DNA from: a virus
Virus record (IMG/VR): IMGVR_UViG_3300030110_002888
Location: 4,792-25,896 of that record
Strand: one strand, 5' to 3'
Length of the DNA: 21,105 nt
The position numbers and the translations under genes were made by a program. The notes under the pieces were generated by a model. The model saw only the letters and a list, made by a program, of their open reading frames with translations. It was not told the origin of the DNA and searched no databases. Below are positions 6,356-12,252 of this stretch, piece by piece. The number at the start of each line of letters is the position of its first letter. Within the stretch, counting starts at the first letter, position 1.

Positions 6356-7149
6356 GGATTCAACCAATCAAGCGATTCGTTTAGTTGCCTTTGTTCGTTT
6401 GACATTAAATCTTTCATAGGTGCTATCACCCTTGGGTCACCTGTATTGTAAGCAGCGTCTACAATGGGTTTAGCATATTCTTCAAGCGTAGGTAGGTTAC
6501 TTTGAAACTCCCTAGAGGCATCTAAAAACTCATCTGTATAATATGGCTTAGGCATGTGGCGAGTTTCTCCGCCTCTCATGTTGAACTGAGGGTCAATCAC
6601 CTTCACCTTTCGATTATCATACTCAGGTATCTCCACTCCTTCATTTGGGAACTCAGCCCAGTTCTGAGGCTTAACATCCCACATCCTCAATCCCTGTGTG
6701 ATAGGCATTTCTTGATACATTCTACTTCTTATATCCCTGTGTAATCCAATGTCATCCCAATCTACATTAGCCTCAAGTGGGTCGCCTCTTCTCTGTGTGA
6801 ATGCAACAGCGTTTCTATTCTGAACATCTTGCTCTCTCATGCTAGGTGTGTCGTTCCATTGTAGTCGCTCACCCGTTTCTCTGTCTTGCATAAGAAAATC
6901 AGGTAGACCCTTCGGGGCAGCATGTAGTTCCTCCCTCTCGAAATACTCAGGGTACATCTCAGCAAGCCTGTCTAAGAGCATCGCATTTGCTATCCCCTCA
7001 CCGCTTCCGAACTTGGACACATGAGGAACATCAGGGCTTTCGTATGCGGTTCTGTAAGTACCTGCTCCTATCTGTTCCTCCATGTCTTTAGGTACAAATG
7101 GTTTCATAGCCTTGAGTAACGCCCAAGCAATCTCAAACGCTTCACTCAT
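6352..7149 (-). CDS. Protein-kinase-like protein (viral kinase fold candidate)
   Basis: The only minus-strand gene in the window, 265 residues. Its motifs match a minimal protein-kinase-like fold: a glycine loop IGAGTYRTAY (27-36), a possible ATP-anchoring lysine in HVSKFG (Lys46), a catalytic-loop-like WDVKPQNW (Asp158, Lys160, Asn163), and a metal-binding DFG-like VKVIDPQF (Asp186). Spacing from the catalytic loop to this Asp is normal for kinases. The DFG phenylalanine/glycine and the HRD histidine/arginine are not conserved. Marine tailed viruses carry small kinase-like proteins with a Gly loop and an 'NW' catalytic loop, some of unknown activity. The start ATG at 7149 is the only early one; upstream on this strand I see no clear TATA box or Shine-Dalgarno. 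It faces away from promoter copy 3. Confidence 0.6.
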   Translation of the reverse strand: MSEAFEIAWALLKAMKPFVPKDMEEQIGAGTYRTAYESPDVPHVSKFGSGEGIANAMLLDRLAEMYPEYFEREELHAAPKGLPDFLMQDRETGERLQWNDTPSMREQDVQNRNAVAFTQRRGDPLEANVDWDDIGLHRDIRSRMYQEMPITQGLRMWDVKPQNWAEFPNEGVEIPEYDNRKVKVIDPQFNMRGGETRHMPKPYYTDEFLDASREFQSNLPTLEEYAKPIVDAAYNTGDPRVIAPMKDLMSNEQRQLNESLDWLNP

Positions 7150-7177
7150 GGTATACGGTAAGTGTGTTATGATTTAG

Positions 7178-7203
7178 TTATTCCTTAATACATAACGGAA
7201 TAA
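7178..7203. repeat. Short inverted repeat in divergent intergenic region
   Basis: TTATTCC at 7178-7184 is matched by GGAATAA at 7197-7203, with a 12-base spacer. It lies between the start of the kinase-like gene (7149, minus strand) and promoter copy 3 (7209, plus strand), where an operator or a regulator binding site would be expected. Seven-base arms can occur by chance in AT-rich DNA. Confidence 0.35.
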
Positions 7204-7208
7204 ACTTG

Positions 7209-7230
7209 GACTATATAAATAAATTAAGTA
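7209..7230 (+). promoter_or_regulatory. Archaeal TATA promoter, repeat copy 3
   Basis: Exact copy of the 22-base element, TATA box at about 7212-7220, in the divergent intergenic region. The upstream sequence (AACTTGGAC) closely resembles that of copy 1 (AGTTTGGAC). It serves the run of small genes starting at 7248. Confidence 0.85.
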
Positions 7231-7247
7231 AACAAGGCTGATAAAAA

Positions 7248-7334
7248 ATGAGGAACAGATTATTATGCCGTTGGTGTGGTGCTAAAGTACACTGGGGGCA
7301 TGACAGAAAAAAGAAATGCGAGGAATGTAAATGA
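7248..7334 (+). CDS. 28-residue zinc-ribbon peptide
   Basis: A very small basic peptide with Cys7-x-x-Cys10-Gly, a 13-residue spacer, and Cys24-x-x-Cys27. It is the first open frame after promoter copy 3, about 36 bases from the TATA box, and its stop overlaps the next ATG. Its layout equals the minimal zinc ribbons elsewhere in the window. The length makes independent proof difficult, but the position and junction support translation. Confidence 0.55.
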   Translation: MRNRLLCRWCGAKVHWGHDRKKKCEECK

Positions 7335-7534
7335 ATTATGACGAACAAATAAGAGATGAAGTAGAGAGAGAAATAGAACTGTATGCTAGTATGATAGACA
7401 TGTTACAAAATGGTGATGTGTCTATTGACTTTGAAAATAAGTTTAGCAAAAATAGAATACGAGATTTGAATGCGTATCTAGTCAATCATTACTATACAGC
7501 ATACATTAGCAATGATGTGTTAGGGGTTGAATGA
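7331..7534 (+). CDS. Hypothetical acidic 67-residue protein
   Basis: A small acidic helical protein, starting MNYDEQIRDEVEREIELYAS, with no recognised family. The start is the ATGA overlap with the zinc peptide, behind a GAGGA site eight or so bases upstream that lies within that peptide's coding region. The next gene begins immediately after its stop. It could be a small adaptor or antitoxin-like acidic protein, but nothing specific supports that. Confidence 0.65.
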   Translation: MNYDEQIRDEVEREIELYASMIDMLQNGDVSIDFENKFSKNRIRDLNAYLVNHYYTAYISNDVLGVE

Positions 7535-7729
7535 ATGAGTAGTTATTACACTATTATGTTGAGATACACAACAGACTCAGGTGAACCTTGCAGTCCACCA
7601 CCACACATAACTGACAGAATGGCTATGGCTGTGGATGTGCTACATGAGATGGGTTTTGGTATGGATGTAGTTTATGGACAATGTACAGACAAACTATTCA
7701 AGCAAGCAGAAAAGGAGATGAGTGAATGA
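7535..7729 (+). CDS. Hypothetical 64-residue protein
   Basis: A small protein reading MSSYYTIMLRYTTDSGEPCS at the start, followed by a helix containing MAMAVDVLHEMGFGMDVVYG. The pattern strand-loop-helix-strand suggests a small alpha/beta fold. The coding sequence starts directly after the previous stop, and AGGGG lies about ten bases upstream. Its stop overlaps the start of the MNIFVLD-family gene (ATGA). No family is recognised. Confidence 0.65.
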   Translation: MSSYYTIMLRYTTDSGEPCSPPPHITDRMAMAVDVLHEMGFGMDVVYGQCTDKLFKQAEKEMSE

Positions 7730-8274
7730 ATATATTTGTATTAGATAATGACCCTGTAAAGGCAGCACAAGCGATGGACTGTGTGAGAGTGCCGAAAATG
7801 GTCACTGAGTCAGCACAGATGATGGCATCAGCCTTGCGTAGACATGGTGCTACTGATGAGCAGATGCCTCTTACTAAATCAGGTAAGCCGTATCGTGGTG
7901 GTTACAAACATCACCCATGCACGATTTGGGCGGGAGATAGTCGTGCCAACTTTAATTGGTTGGCTCGTCACGCACAGGCATTACTCACCGAATACACAAA
8001 TCGTTTTGACAAAATACATGCTTGTAGTGGGCCAATCCATATTATGTCCTGTAAAGACTACATCATCCCCGAAGGTGGATTGACACAGTTCGCATTGGCT
8101 ATGCCTGATGAGTATAGACCTGAACCTATTGATGGTGAGATTGTATATCACGCCTACCCAAAGTTCGCAGTAGAAGCATACCGAGCCTACTACCACAGCA
8201 AAGCAGACAGTAAAGGCGGTGTGCATTACAGACACACAAGTCCTCCTAACTGGTGGATGGGGGCGACAGCATAA
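7726..8274 (+). CDS. MNIFVLD-family conserved viral protein
   Basis: A 182-residue protein of a family I recognise from marine tailed viruses: it starts MNIFVLDNDPVKAA, continues with a KMVTESAQMM helix (24-33; usually KMILESAQML), has a HHPCTIWAGDSRANFNWL block at about 62-79, and ends with a PPNWW motif (173-177). To my knowledge the function is not experimentally known. The family's typical CDKHV segment reads MDCVRVP here, so one conserved His is absent. The start is an ATGA junction with an AGGAG site upstream. The stop overlaps the next ATG as TAATG. Confidence 0.7.
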   Translation: MNIFVLDNDPVKAAQAMDCVRVPKMVTESAQMMASALRRHGATDEQMPLTKSGKPYRGGYKHHPCTIWAGDSRANFNWLARHAQALLTEYTNRFDKIHACSGPIHIMSCKDYIIPEGGLTQFALAMPDEYRPEPIDGEIVYHAYPKFAVEAYRAYYHSKADSKGGVHYRHTSPPNWWMGATA

Positions 8275-8381
8275 TGGATTGGTTTGAGATATTATGTGGT
8301 GCATGTGCTATACTTACATCATTTCTTTTCTTTGTTGGTGTTTTGTTGGTATTTGAATTAAGAAAGTATATGGGTAAATGA
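8274..8381 (+). CDS. 35-residue single-pass membrane peptide
   Basis: A short peptide consisting almost entirely of one hydrophobic segment (about residues 5-27, LCGACAILTSFLFFVGVLLV) flanked by an acidic N-terminus and a basic C-terminus (ELRKYMGK), which predicts a membrane span with the C-terminus inside. It starts at a TAATG overlap with the preceding gene and ends six bases before promoter copy 4. A holin-like or membrane-anchoring role is possible but unproven. Confidence 0.55.
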   Translation: MDWFEILCGACAILTSFLFFVGVLLVFELRKYMGK

Positions 8382-8387
8382 AACCTT

Positions 8388-8409
8388 GACTATTTAAATA
8401 AATTAAGTA
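8388..8409 (+). promoter_or_regulatory. Archaeal TATA promoter, repeat copy 4 (variant)
   Basis: Copy of the repeated element with one change: TATTTAAATA instead of TATATAAATA (a single A-to-T). The downstream AATTAAGTA is fully conserved. The ATG at 8419 is only about 28 bases from the TATA box, so the transcript should be leaderless. Confidence 0.8.
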
Positions 8410-8418
8410 AGTGATGTT

Positions 8419-9000
8419 ATGAAAAAAATTAGCGAAATGGATTGGACAGACGGCACAGGTGCATCTCTACAAAAGGTAGGAGGTATACTGAAAAAGGCTG
8501 AGAAGGAGAGGCATGATGCGAATGAGGATTACTTCTCTAACCCACGTATCCTAGTCATGGATTTGGATACAGGCTCATCGTTTGTCATTAGGACAAAGTA
8601 CGAAGAGGGTGGTAAGACCAAGGGGTACGGATACAGAAGATGTTCTTCTGTCAGGCAACGTATAACCGCTAAGTTACCTACGAAGAAGATAATAGCGAGA
8701 CTGGTTAGAATGGCTATACGTTCATTCGTACCTAAGGATGCTCCGTCAGAACAATACAGTGTAGTTGTACAGAAGGCGATAGAGGACATAGCAGCAGAGA
8801 TAGCAGACGACAGTAAGTGGGAAGCATCTGATGATAAGTATGGTAGCGCAGTTACGGCAGCAGTATCAGACATACTAGGTCATACGTGGACTGATAGAGC
8901 AGGTGATTCTATCACATGTATAGAGGCTATACCTGCACCGTTCGTTGTGATGGATACAGAAGCAGTCAAGGAAATGGCAGAGAGAGTAGTGGTGGAATGA
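8419..9000 (+). CDS. Hypothetical 193-residue protein
   Basis: An unrecognised protein. The first 35 residues are charged and helical, then a beta-rich region (RILVMDLDTGSSFVIRTKY), a basic helix (PTKKIIARLVRMAIRSF), and a long Ala-rich helical part including AIEDIAAEIADDS and AVTAAVSDILG. No membrane segment is evident. It is the first gene after promoter copy 4, probably from a leaderless transcript, as no good Shine-Dalgarno precedes the ATG. Its stop overlaps the next start. Confidence 0.7.
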   Translation: MKKISEMDWTDGTGASLQKVGGILKKAEKERHDANEDYFSNPRILVMDLDTGSSFVIRTKYEEGGKTKGYGYRRCSSVRQRITAKLPTKKIIARLVRMAIRSFVPKDAPSEQYSVVVQKAIEDIAAEIADDSKWEASDDKYGSAVTAAVSDILGHTWTDRAGDSITCIEAIPAPFVVMDTEAVKEMAERVVVE

Positions 9001-9161
9001 GTGAAAAAATGAATAGATATGAAGGATATGAAAAGAAAAACATTTTGCGATTGATAGACGAAAAGAGAAAGAACATTGTTCTTCTATTAGATGCAATATC
9101 AGGTTATGAAGAAGATATACAGATGCTTGAAGAGGAATTACAACGCTTGGAGAATAGTTGA
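8997..9161 (+). CDS. 54-residue coiled-coil peptide
   Basis: A short protein beginning MSEKMNRYEGYEKKN. Most of it fits a coiled coil (ILRLIDEKRKNIVLLLDAI, then EEDIQMLEEELQRLENS with heptad-spaced Leu/Ile). The open frame extends further upstream to 8916, but that part overlaps the previous gene; the ATG at 8997 forms the usual ATGA junction and is preferred. The next gene starts immediately after its stop. It likely oligomerises; partner unknown. Confidence 0.65.
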   Translation: MSEKMNRYEGYEKKNILRLIDEKRKNIVLLLDAISGYEEDIQMLEEELQRLENS

Positions 9162-9752
9162 ATGACAGAGAAACAAGGCATCTGTATTGTTTGTAAAGAA
9201 GCGTTTACCTACGAAGTGAAACGTGGTAGACAACCTAAGTTGTGTGCATCTAAAGAATGTAGAAGTATACACAGAAAGACTGTACGTAAGCCAGCCACGC
9301 CAATAGTGAGGCGGAAGAAATGTGCTGGATGTGACACAATCATAGTCAAACATGGTAGGGGGCAAATCAAATGGTGCGAGCCTTGTAGGAAAGAAATAGC
9401 CAAGAAACAGAATAAGCGATACAGAGATGCGAATTACAAAACAGTAGTAAGAAAGCAAGGAAAGTGCATAGACTGTGGATGCGACTTAGGTGTCAAGACA
9501 GGTAGAGGCAATCCTAAGAAGAGATGCACTGAATGTCAAAAGATTAGAAGAAGAAAGCAAGCACGTGATTCAGCAAAGAGGTGTTACACAAATAAAGTAA
9601 GAACATACAAGTGTTTTGACTGTAATAAAACATTTGAACAACAGGGTAAGGGTAAATTGAGAAAGAAATGCCCTACTTGTTTAGCAACTACTGTACAACC
9701 TGAAGTTGTTATGAGTGAAGAAGCAAAGAAACTATGGAATGCGTTGGAGTGA
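9162..9752 (+). CDS. Tandem four-zinc-ribbon basic protein
   Basis: A 196-residue, very basic protein built of four cysteine units: Cys8/11/28/33, Cys54/57/72/75, Cys102/105/122/125 (with an extra Cys107), and Cys151/154/170/173. Each has the form C-x-x-C, about 15 residues often including a G-[RK]-G turn (RGR, HGRGQ, TGRGN, QGKGK), then the second cysteine pair preceded by Lys/Trp. Units are linked by Lys/Arg-rich helices. This repeat architecture suggests a nucleic-acid-binding protein made by duplication. The C-terminal 20 residues are free of cysteine. It begins directly after the coiled-coil gene's stop. No named family is recognised; RNA or DNA binding is inference. Confidence 0.7.
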   Translation: MTEKQGICIVCKEAFTYEVKRGRQPKLCASKECRSIHRKTVRKPATPIVRRKKCAGCDTIIVKHGRGQIKWCEPCRKEIAKKQNKRYRDANYKTVVRKQGKCIDCGCDLGVKTGRGNPKKRCTECQKIRRRKQARDSAKRCYTNKVRTYKCFDCNKTFEQQGKGKLRKKCPTCLATTVQPEVVMSEEAKKLWNALE

Positions 9753-9758
9753 GTTAAG

Positions 9759-10190
9759 ATGAAAGGAGTAAGATACGAAAGAAGATGTACAAAAATAATG
9801 GAAGATGGTTATAGATGTGGTAAAATCTTTCACTCAAGTACAAGAGTGGATATACGCCTATGCGAAGAATGTACACGTGGGACTAATGCAGGTTTAGTAA
9901 GAAGCACTAACAAGTATGCTAAGGCTGGTAATGATAAGAAAATAAGAGATTTCGTAATTAATTTGATGACTACACATGAAAATGACAAAAAAATTATCAC
10001 TGATTTAATCAAAGGAATAGAATCACTAGGTAATAGATTGGTACACTTGGAGACTAATACTGAAATAGCGGTGAATCTGAAACTTGAGAAAGATATTGAA
10101 AAACTAAAAAGACAAAATAAAGTCAATGAAAAGAAAATAGAATCTATGAGAAAACTAATTCACAATATGAAAAAAGCAAGGGATATATAA
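9759..10190 (+). CDS. Zinc-finger plus coiled-coil protein
   Basis: A 143-residue basic protein. The N-terminus has Cys10, Cys20, and Cys35-x-x-Cys38 (RRC, YRCGK, CEEC), a likely single zinc site. From about residue 57 onward it is helical, with a long coiled coil at about 98-140 rich in Lys/Glu. The combination suggests a nucleic-acid-binding homodimer. A start at 9759 follows the previous stop by six bases with GAGTGAG upstream. Its stop codon TAA is part of the TATA box of the next promoter (TATATAA), an overlap that ends this unit exactly where the next begins. Confidence 0.65.
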   Translation: MKGVRYERRCTKIMEDGYRCGKIFHSSTRVDIRLCEECTRGTNAGLVRSTNKYAKAGNDKKIRDFVINLMTTHENDKKIITDLIKGIESLGNRLVHLETNTEIAVNLKLEKDIEKLKRQNKVNEKKIESMRKLIHNMKKARDI

Positions 10191-10193
10191 ATA
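10182..10193 (+). promoter_or_regulatory. Archaeal TATA promoter, non-repeat type
   Basis: GATATATAAATA precedes the GTG-start gene at 10226. The TATA core matches the repeated promoters, but neither the GAC upstream nor the AATTAAGTA downstream is present. Transcription would start near 10210-10215. It overlaps the preceding gene's stop codon. Confidence 0.65.
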
Positions 10194-10225
10194 GGCATTG
10201 TGGCGCAAGCATAGAGGCGTACTGA

Positions 10226-10522
10226 GTGAAACAATTCCCTGATATCTTAGAAGGATACCAATTAGGTCTTCTCTTTGGTCTGACACCTGCACAGGCTAAA
10301 CGTGCCATACAGATTTACGAGACGATTCGTTTAGATGCTCACTGGACTAATAAAAGAAATAATTACGCACTCATGGTTGATTGCCTGTACCTATTAGGTA
10401 AGAAGTACAAAACAGGTATTACTGCATTAAAAGTTGTAGACATTACTAAACAACAGAGAGGTTATGGTACACAACCCATGCCACATAAATGGCAAAACCA
10501 ATACAAGGAGATGTTTGAGTAA
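10226..10522 (+). CDS. Hypothetical 98-residue protein (GTG start)
   Basis: A helical protein of unknown function that reads (GTG-initiated) MKQFPDILEGYQLGLLFGLTPAQAKRA, then a central helix NNYALMVDCLYLLGKKY, and a Trp-containing basic end (HKWQNQYKEMFE). The GTG at 10226 is preferred because no ATG occurs early in the frame and GAGGCG lies about seven bases upstream. Its stop TAA overlaps the next ATG (TAATG). The helical make-up is compatible with a small adaptor or a DNA-binding helical bundle; no family can be named. Confidence 0.6.
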   Translation: MKQFPDILEGYQLGLLFGLTPAQAKRAIQIYETIRLDAHWTNKRNNYALMVDCLYLLGKKYKTGITALKVVDITKQQRGYGTQPMPHKWQNQYKEMFE

Positions 10523-11811
10523 TGTACTCTGATATCGCATTAGTATGGGAACGTTGTCGCTTGGGTGACAAGAACCAGTTGTACACAATAGACTATGCTA
10601 CACCAGAACAGTACTTGTTATTGTACGATTTTCTTTTTCCGAAAGAAACCTTAACAGAAAGAATCACACTTCTAAAAGTGGCTGATGAATTAAATACACC
10701 GATAGAGATACTTAGAGAGATTATGAATACGACAGCACCTATGTTGTTAGCCTCAGAGAGCAGTGGGTCGAATGCATCTGAATGGACTATTGAAGATGCA
10801 CTATCTATCAGAGATAGTTACGTAAACGGACACAGTAAGTTTCTATCACTGTCAAAAAACATGAATGAAGTAGAGGCTAGAATGTTTTGGTATTCCGTAA
10901 TGGGTTACAAACAACCTTTCAGTACACTGTTTTTCTTAAGATGTATAGGTAATAGAAAAGATATACCTGCTGACGTTGTGAATATGAGTAGAAGTTTTTT
11001 AACAGATAAAGAAATAATTATGGCTATGTTTCAAGACTCTAATAGATTACACAACCCGAAAGAATGGTACAAGAAACCTAACGCAGCGTTGAGAAAAAGA
11101 AAATACAAGGGTTGGAGTAAATACAAATCGATTGGGCTAGATGATTTCAACGGGGCTGTTTACCAAGAGATTCCAAACAACGGTGTCTGTACAGTCAGTT
11201 ACGATGAAGAATCTATGATAGTCATCGAAAGAGCAGGTGATATAATTACAGACATAGCCTACGTCAATCATCCTGAACTGGGATTAAGAGAACGTCTAAC
11301 TAAATATGCTAATGAACATGATGATGATATCGCTTGGCCTAACCCTATTCCTTCATGGAGTACTCTTGTTAAATCAGATAGCACAATAAGATTCCCAAAC
11401 ACAGGAGCATTCAACCCTGTTGAGTACAATGGATATGTGCTAGTAAAGAGCACCCATAAGCATAACTTGAGAATAAGTGGTTATCAAAATGACGAGGCAC
11501 TGCAAATTAAGTTGGAAGCAATAGACGGGTTAGATGATTTTGTAGAAGTAGCAAATTGCGGAGTTTATATATTGTCAGAACGAGGGTCAGTGCTCTTTGA
11601 ACTTGAAAGGATTCTTGGTTCTATAAATGAAGACAAAACAAAATGGATAGATATATCTGAGGATATTTGTATAGTAGCATCGGTATCTTCACCGTTTATG
11701 GATAGAAGAACAGGAATGTTATCTGACCCTGTTTTCTTAGGTATAGAACAAGACTTAGGAGTTAGAGACATAACACAGTACGTTGACTTAGTAGGTGTAC
11801 AAAATGAATAG
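10522..11811 (+). CDS. Unknown 429-residue protein with faint DNA-ligase-like features
   Basis: A large protein without a secure family. Its N-terminal 170 residues are helical and contain MNEVEARMFWYSVMGYKQPF (114-133), FFLRCIGN (137-144) and LTDKEIIMAMF (160-170), resembling the N-terminal DNA-binding domain of archaeal ATP-dependent DNA ligases ('lt..EakWf.r..lG'). Further on, DDFNGAVY (207-214) sits where motif I would be, ERAGDIITDI (236-245) recalls motif III, and EYNGYVLVKS (301-310) motif V. If aligned so, the catalytic lysine of KxDG is absent (DFNG) and the interval I-V is about 100 residues, much shorter than usual. It may therefore be an inactive or repurposed ligase-like protein, or unrelated. 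The ligase reading is weak. Confidence 0.7.
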   Translation: MYSDIALVWERCRLGDKNQLYTIDYATPEQYLLLYDFLFPKETLTERITLLKVADELNTPIEILREIMNTTAPMLLASESSGSNASEWTIEDALSIRDSYVNGHSKFLSLSKNMNEVEARMFWYSVMGYKQPFSTLFFLRCIGNRKDIPADVVNMSRSFLTDKEIIMAMFQDSNRLHNPKEWYKKPNAALRKRKYKGWSKYKSIGLDDFNGAVYQEIPNNGVCTVSYDEESMIVIERAGDIITDIAYVNHPELGLRERLTKYANEHDDDIAWPNPIPSWSTLVKSDSTIRFPNTGAFNPVEYNGYVLVKSTHKHNLRISGYQNDEALQIKLEAIDGLDDFVEVANCGVYILSERGSVLFELERILGSINEDKTKWIDISEDICIVASVSSPFMDRRTGMLSDPVFLGIEQDLGVRDITQYVDLVGVQNE

Positions 11812-12235
11812 GATAGATAGAAGAGAAGAGTGGATGGGTTTAGGTATCATACTTACTGAATTAAGAATGAAGGTATGGGTAGAAAATAGAAACGATAGCA
11901 AATTAGGTATGAGAGTACAACGTAGAATAGGTTGGCGTACCTTATTTACCACTGGCACATTCATGCAACAACAATGTGTAAGTGTGTTCCTCAACACATT
12001 CGATATGGAATTAAAAGAATACTATTATGATAAAGATAGCATAAACAAATGGTTGTTTCTATTAGATAGGTTAGAGATATTATACAATATACGTTCAGGA
12101 TTATCTGACCAAAGCGGATGGCATATGTTACGATGGGTTGTAGATAACCCTGTTCCTAAATCTTGGGACGAGTTCTTAGTTTGGGTAGAGTCGTATGACA
12201 ATGAGAGTGAGATGGTTGAAGGACTATATAAATAA
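11804..12235 (+). CDS. Hypothetical 143-residue protein
   Basis: An unrecognised, basic then acidic protein with many aromatic residues (MNRIDRREEWMGLGIIL, LEKEYYYD-like central part, WVVDNPVPKSWDEFLVWVE near the end). The frame extends to GTG 11795, but the ATG at 11804, overlapping the previous stop as ATGAATAG with AGGTG six bases upstream, is preferred. Its last five codons (EGLYK and the TAA) lie inside promoter copy 5, so the gene's end is constrained by promoter sequence. No domain is assigned. Confidence 0.65.
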   Translation: MNRIDRREEWMGLGIILTELRMKVWVENRNDSKLGMRVQRRIGWRTLFTTGTFMQQQCVSVFLNTFDMELKEYYYDKDSINKWLFLLDRLEILYNIRSGLSDQSGWHMLRWVVDNPVPKSWDEFLVWVESYDNESEMVEGLYK

Positions 12236-12243
12236 ATTAAGTA
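12222..12243 (+). promoter_or_regulatory. Archaeal TATA promoter, repeat copy 5
   Basis: Exact copy of the 22-base element, TATA box at about 12225-12233, driving the replication gene cluster. The clamp-loader ATG at 12253 is about 28 bases from the TATA box, giving a leaderless transcript. It overlaps the 3' end of the preceding coding region, whose TAA stop lies in the element. Confidence 0.85.
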
Positions 12244-12252
12244 TTCCAAACC

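Noticed and set aside
7844-8083. Plus-strand open frame inside the MNIFVLD-family gene
   Set aside because: It lies wholly within a gene with recognised family motifs and has no own ribosome site.
10191-10225. Structured RNA or tRNA fragment in GC-richer leader
   Set aside because: Only about 35 bases with no stable stem; it is simply the leader between TATA box and GTG start.
10226-10522. PCNA-interacting (PIP) motif in YQLGLLFG
   Set aside because: Spacing does not fit QxxLxxFF. No convincing PIP box was found in the polymerase C-terminus either.
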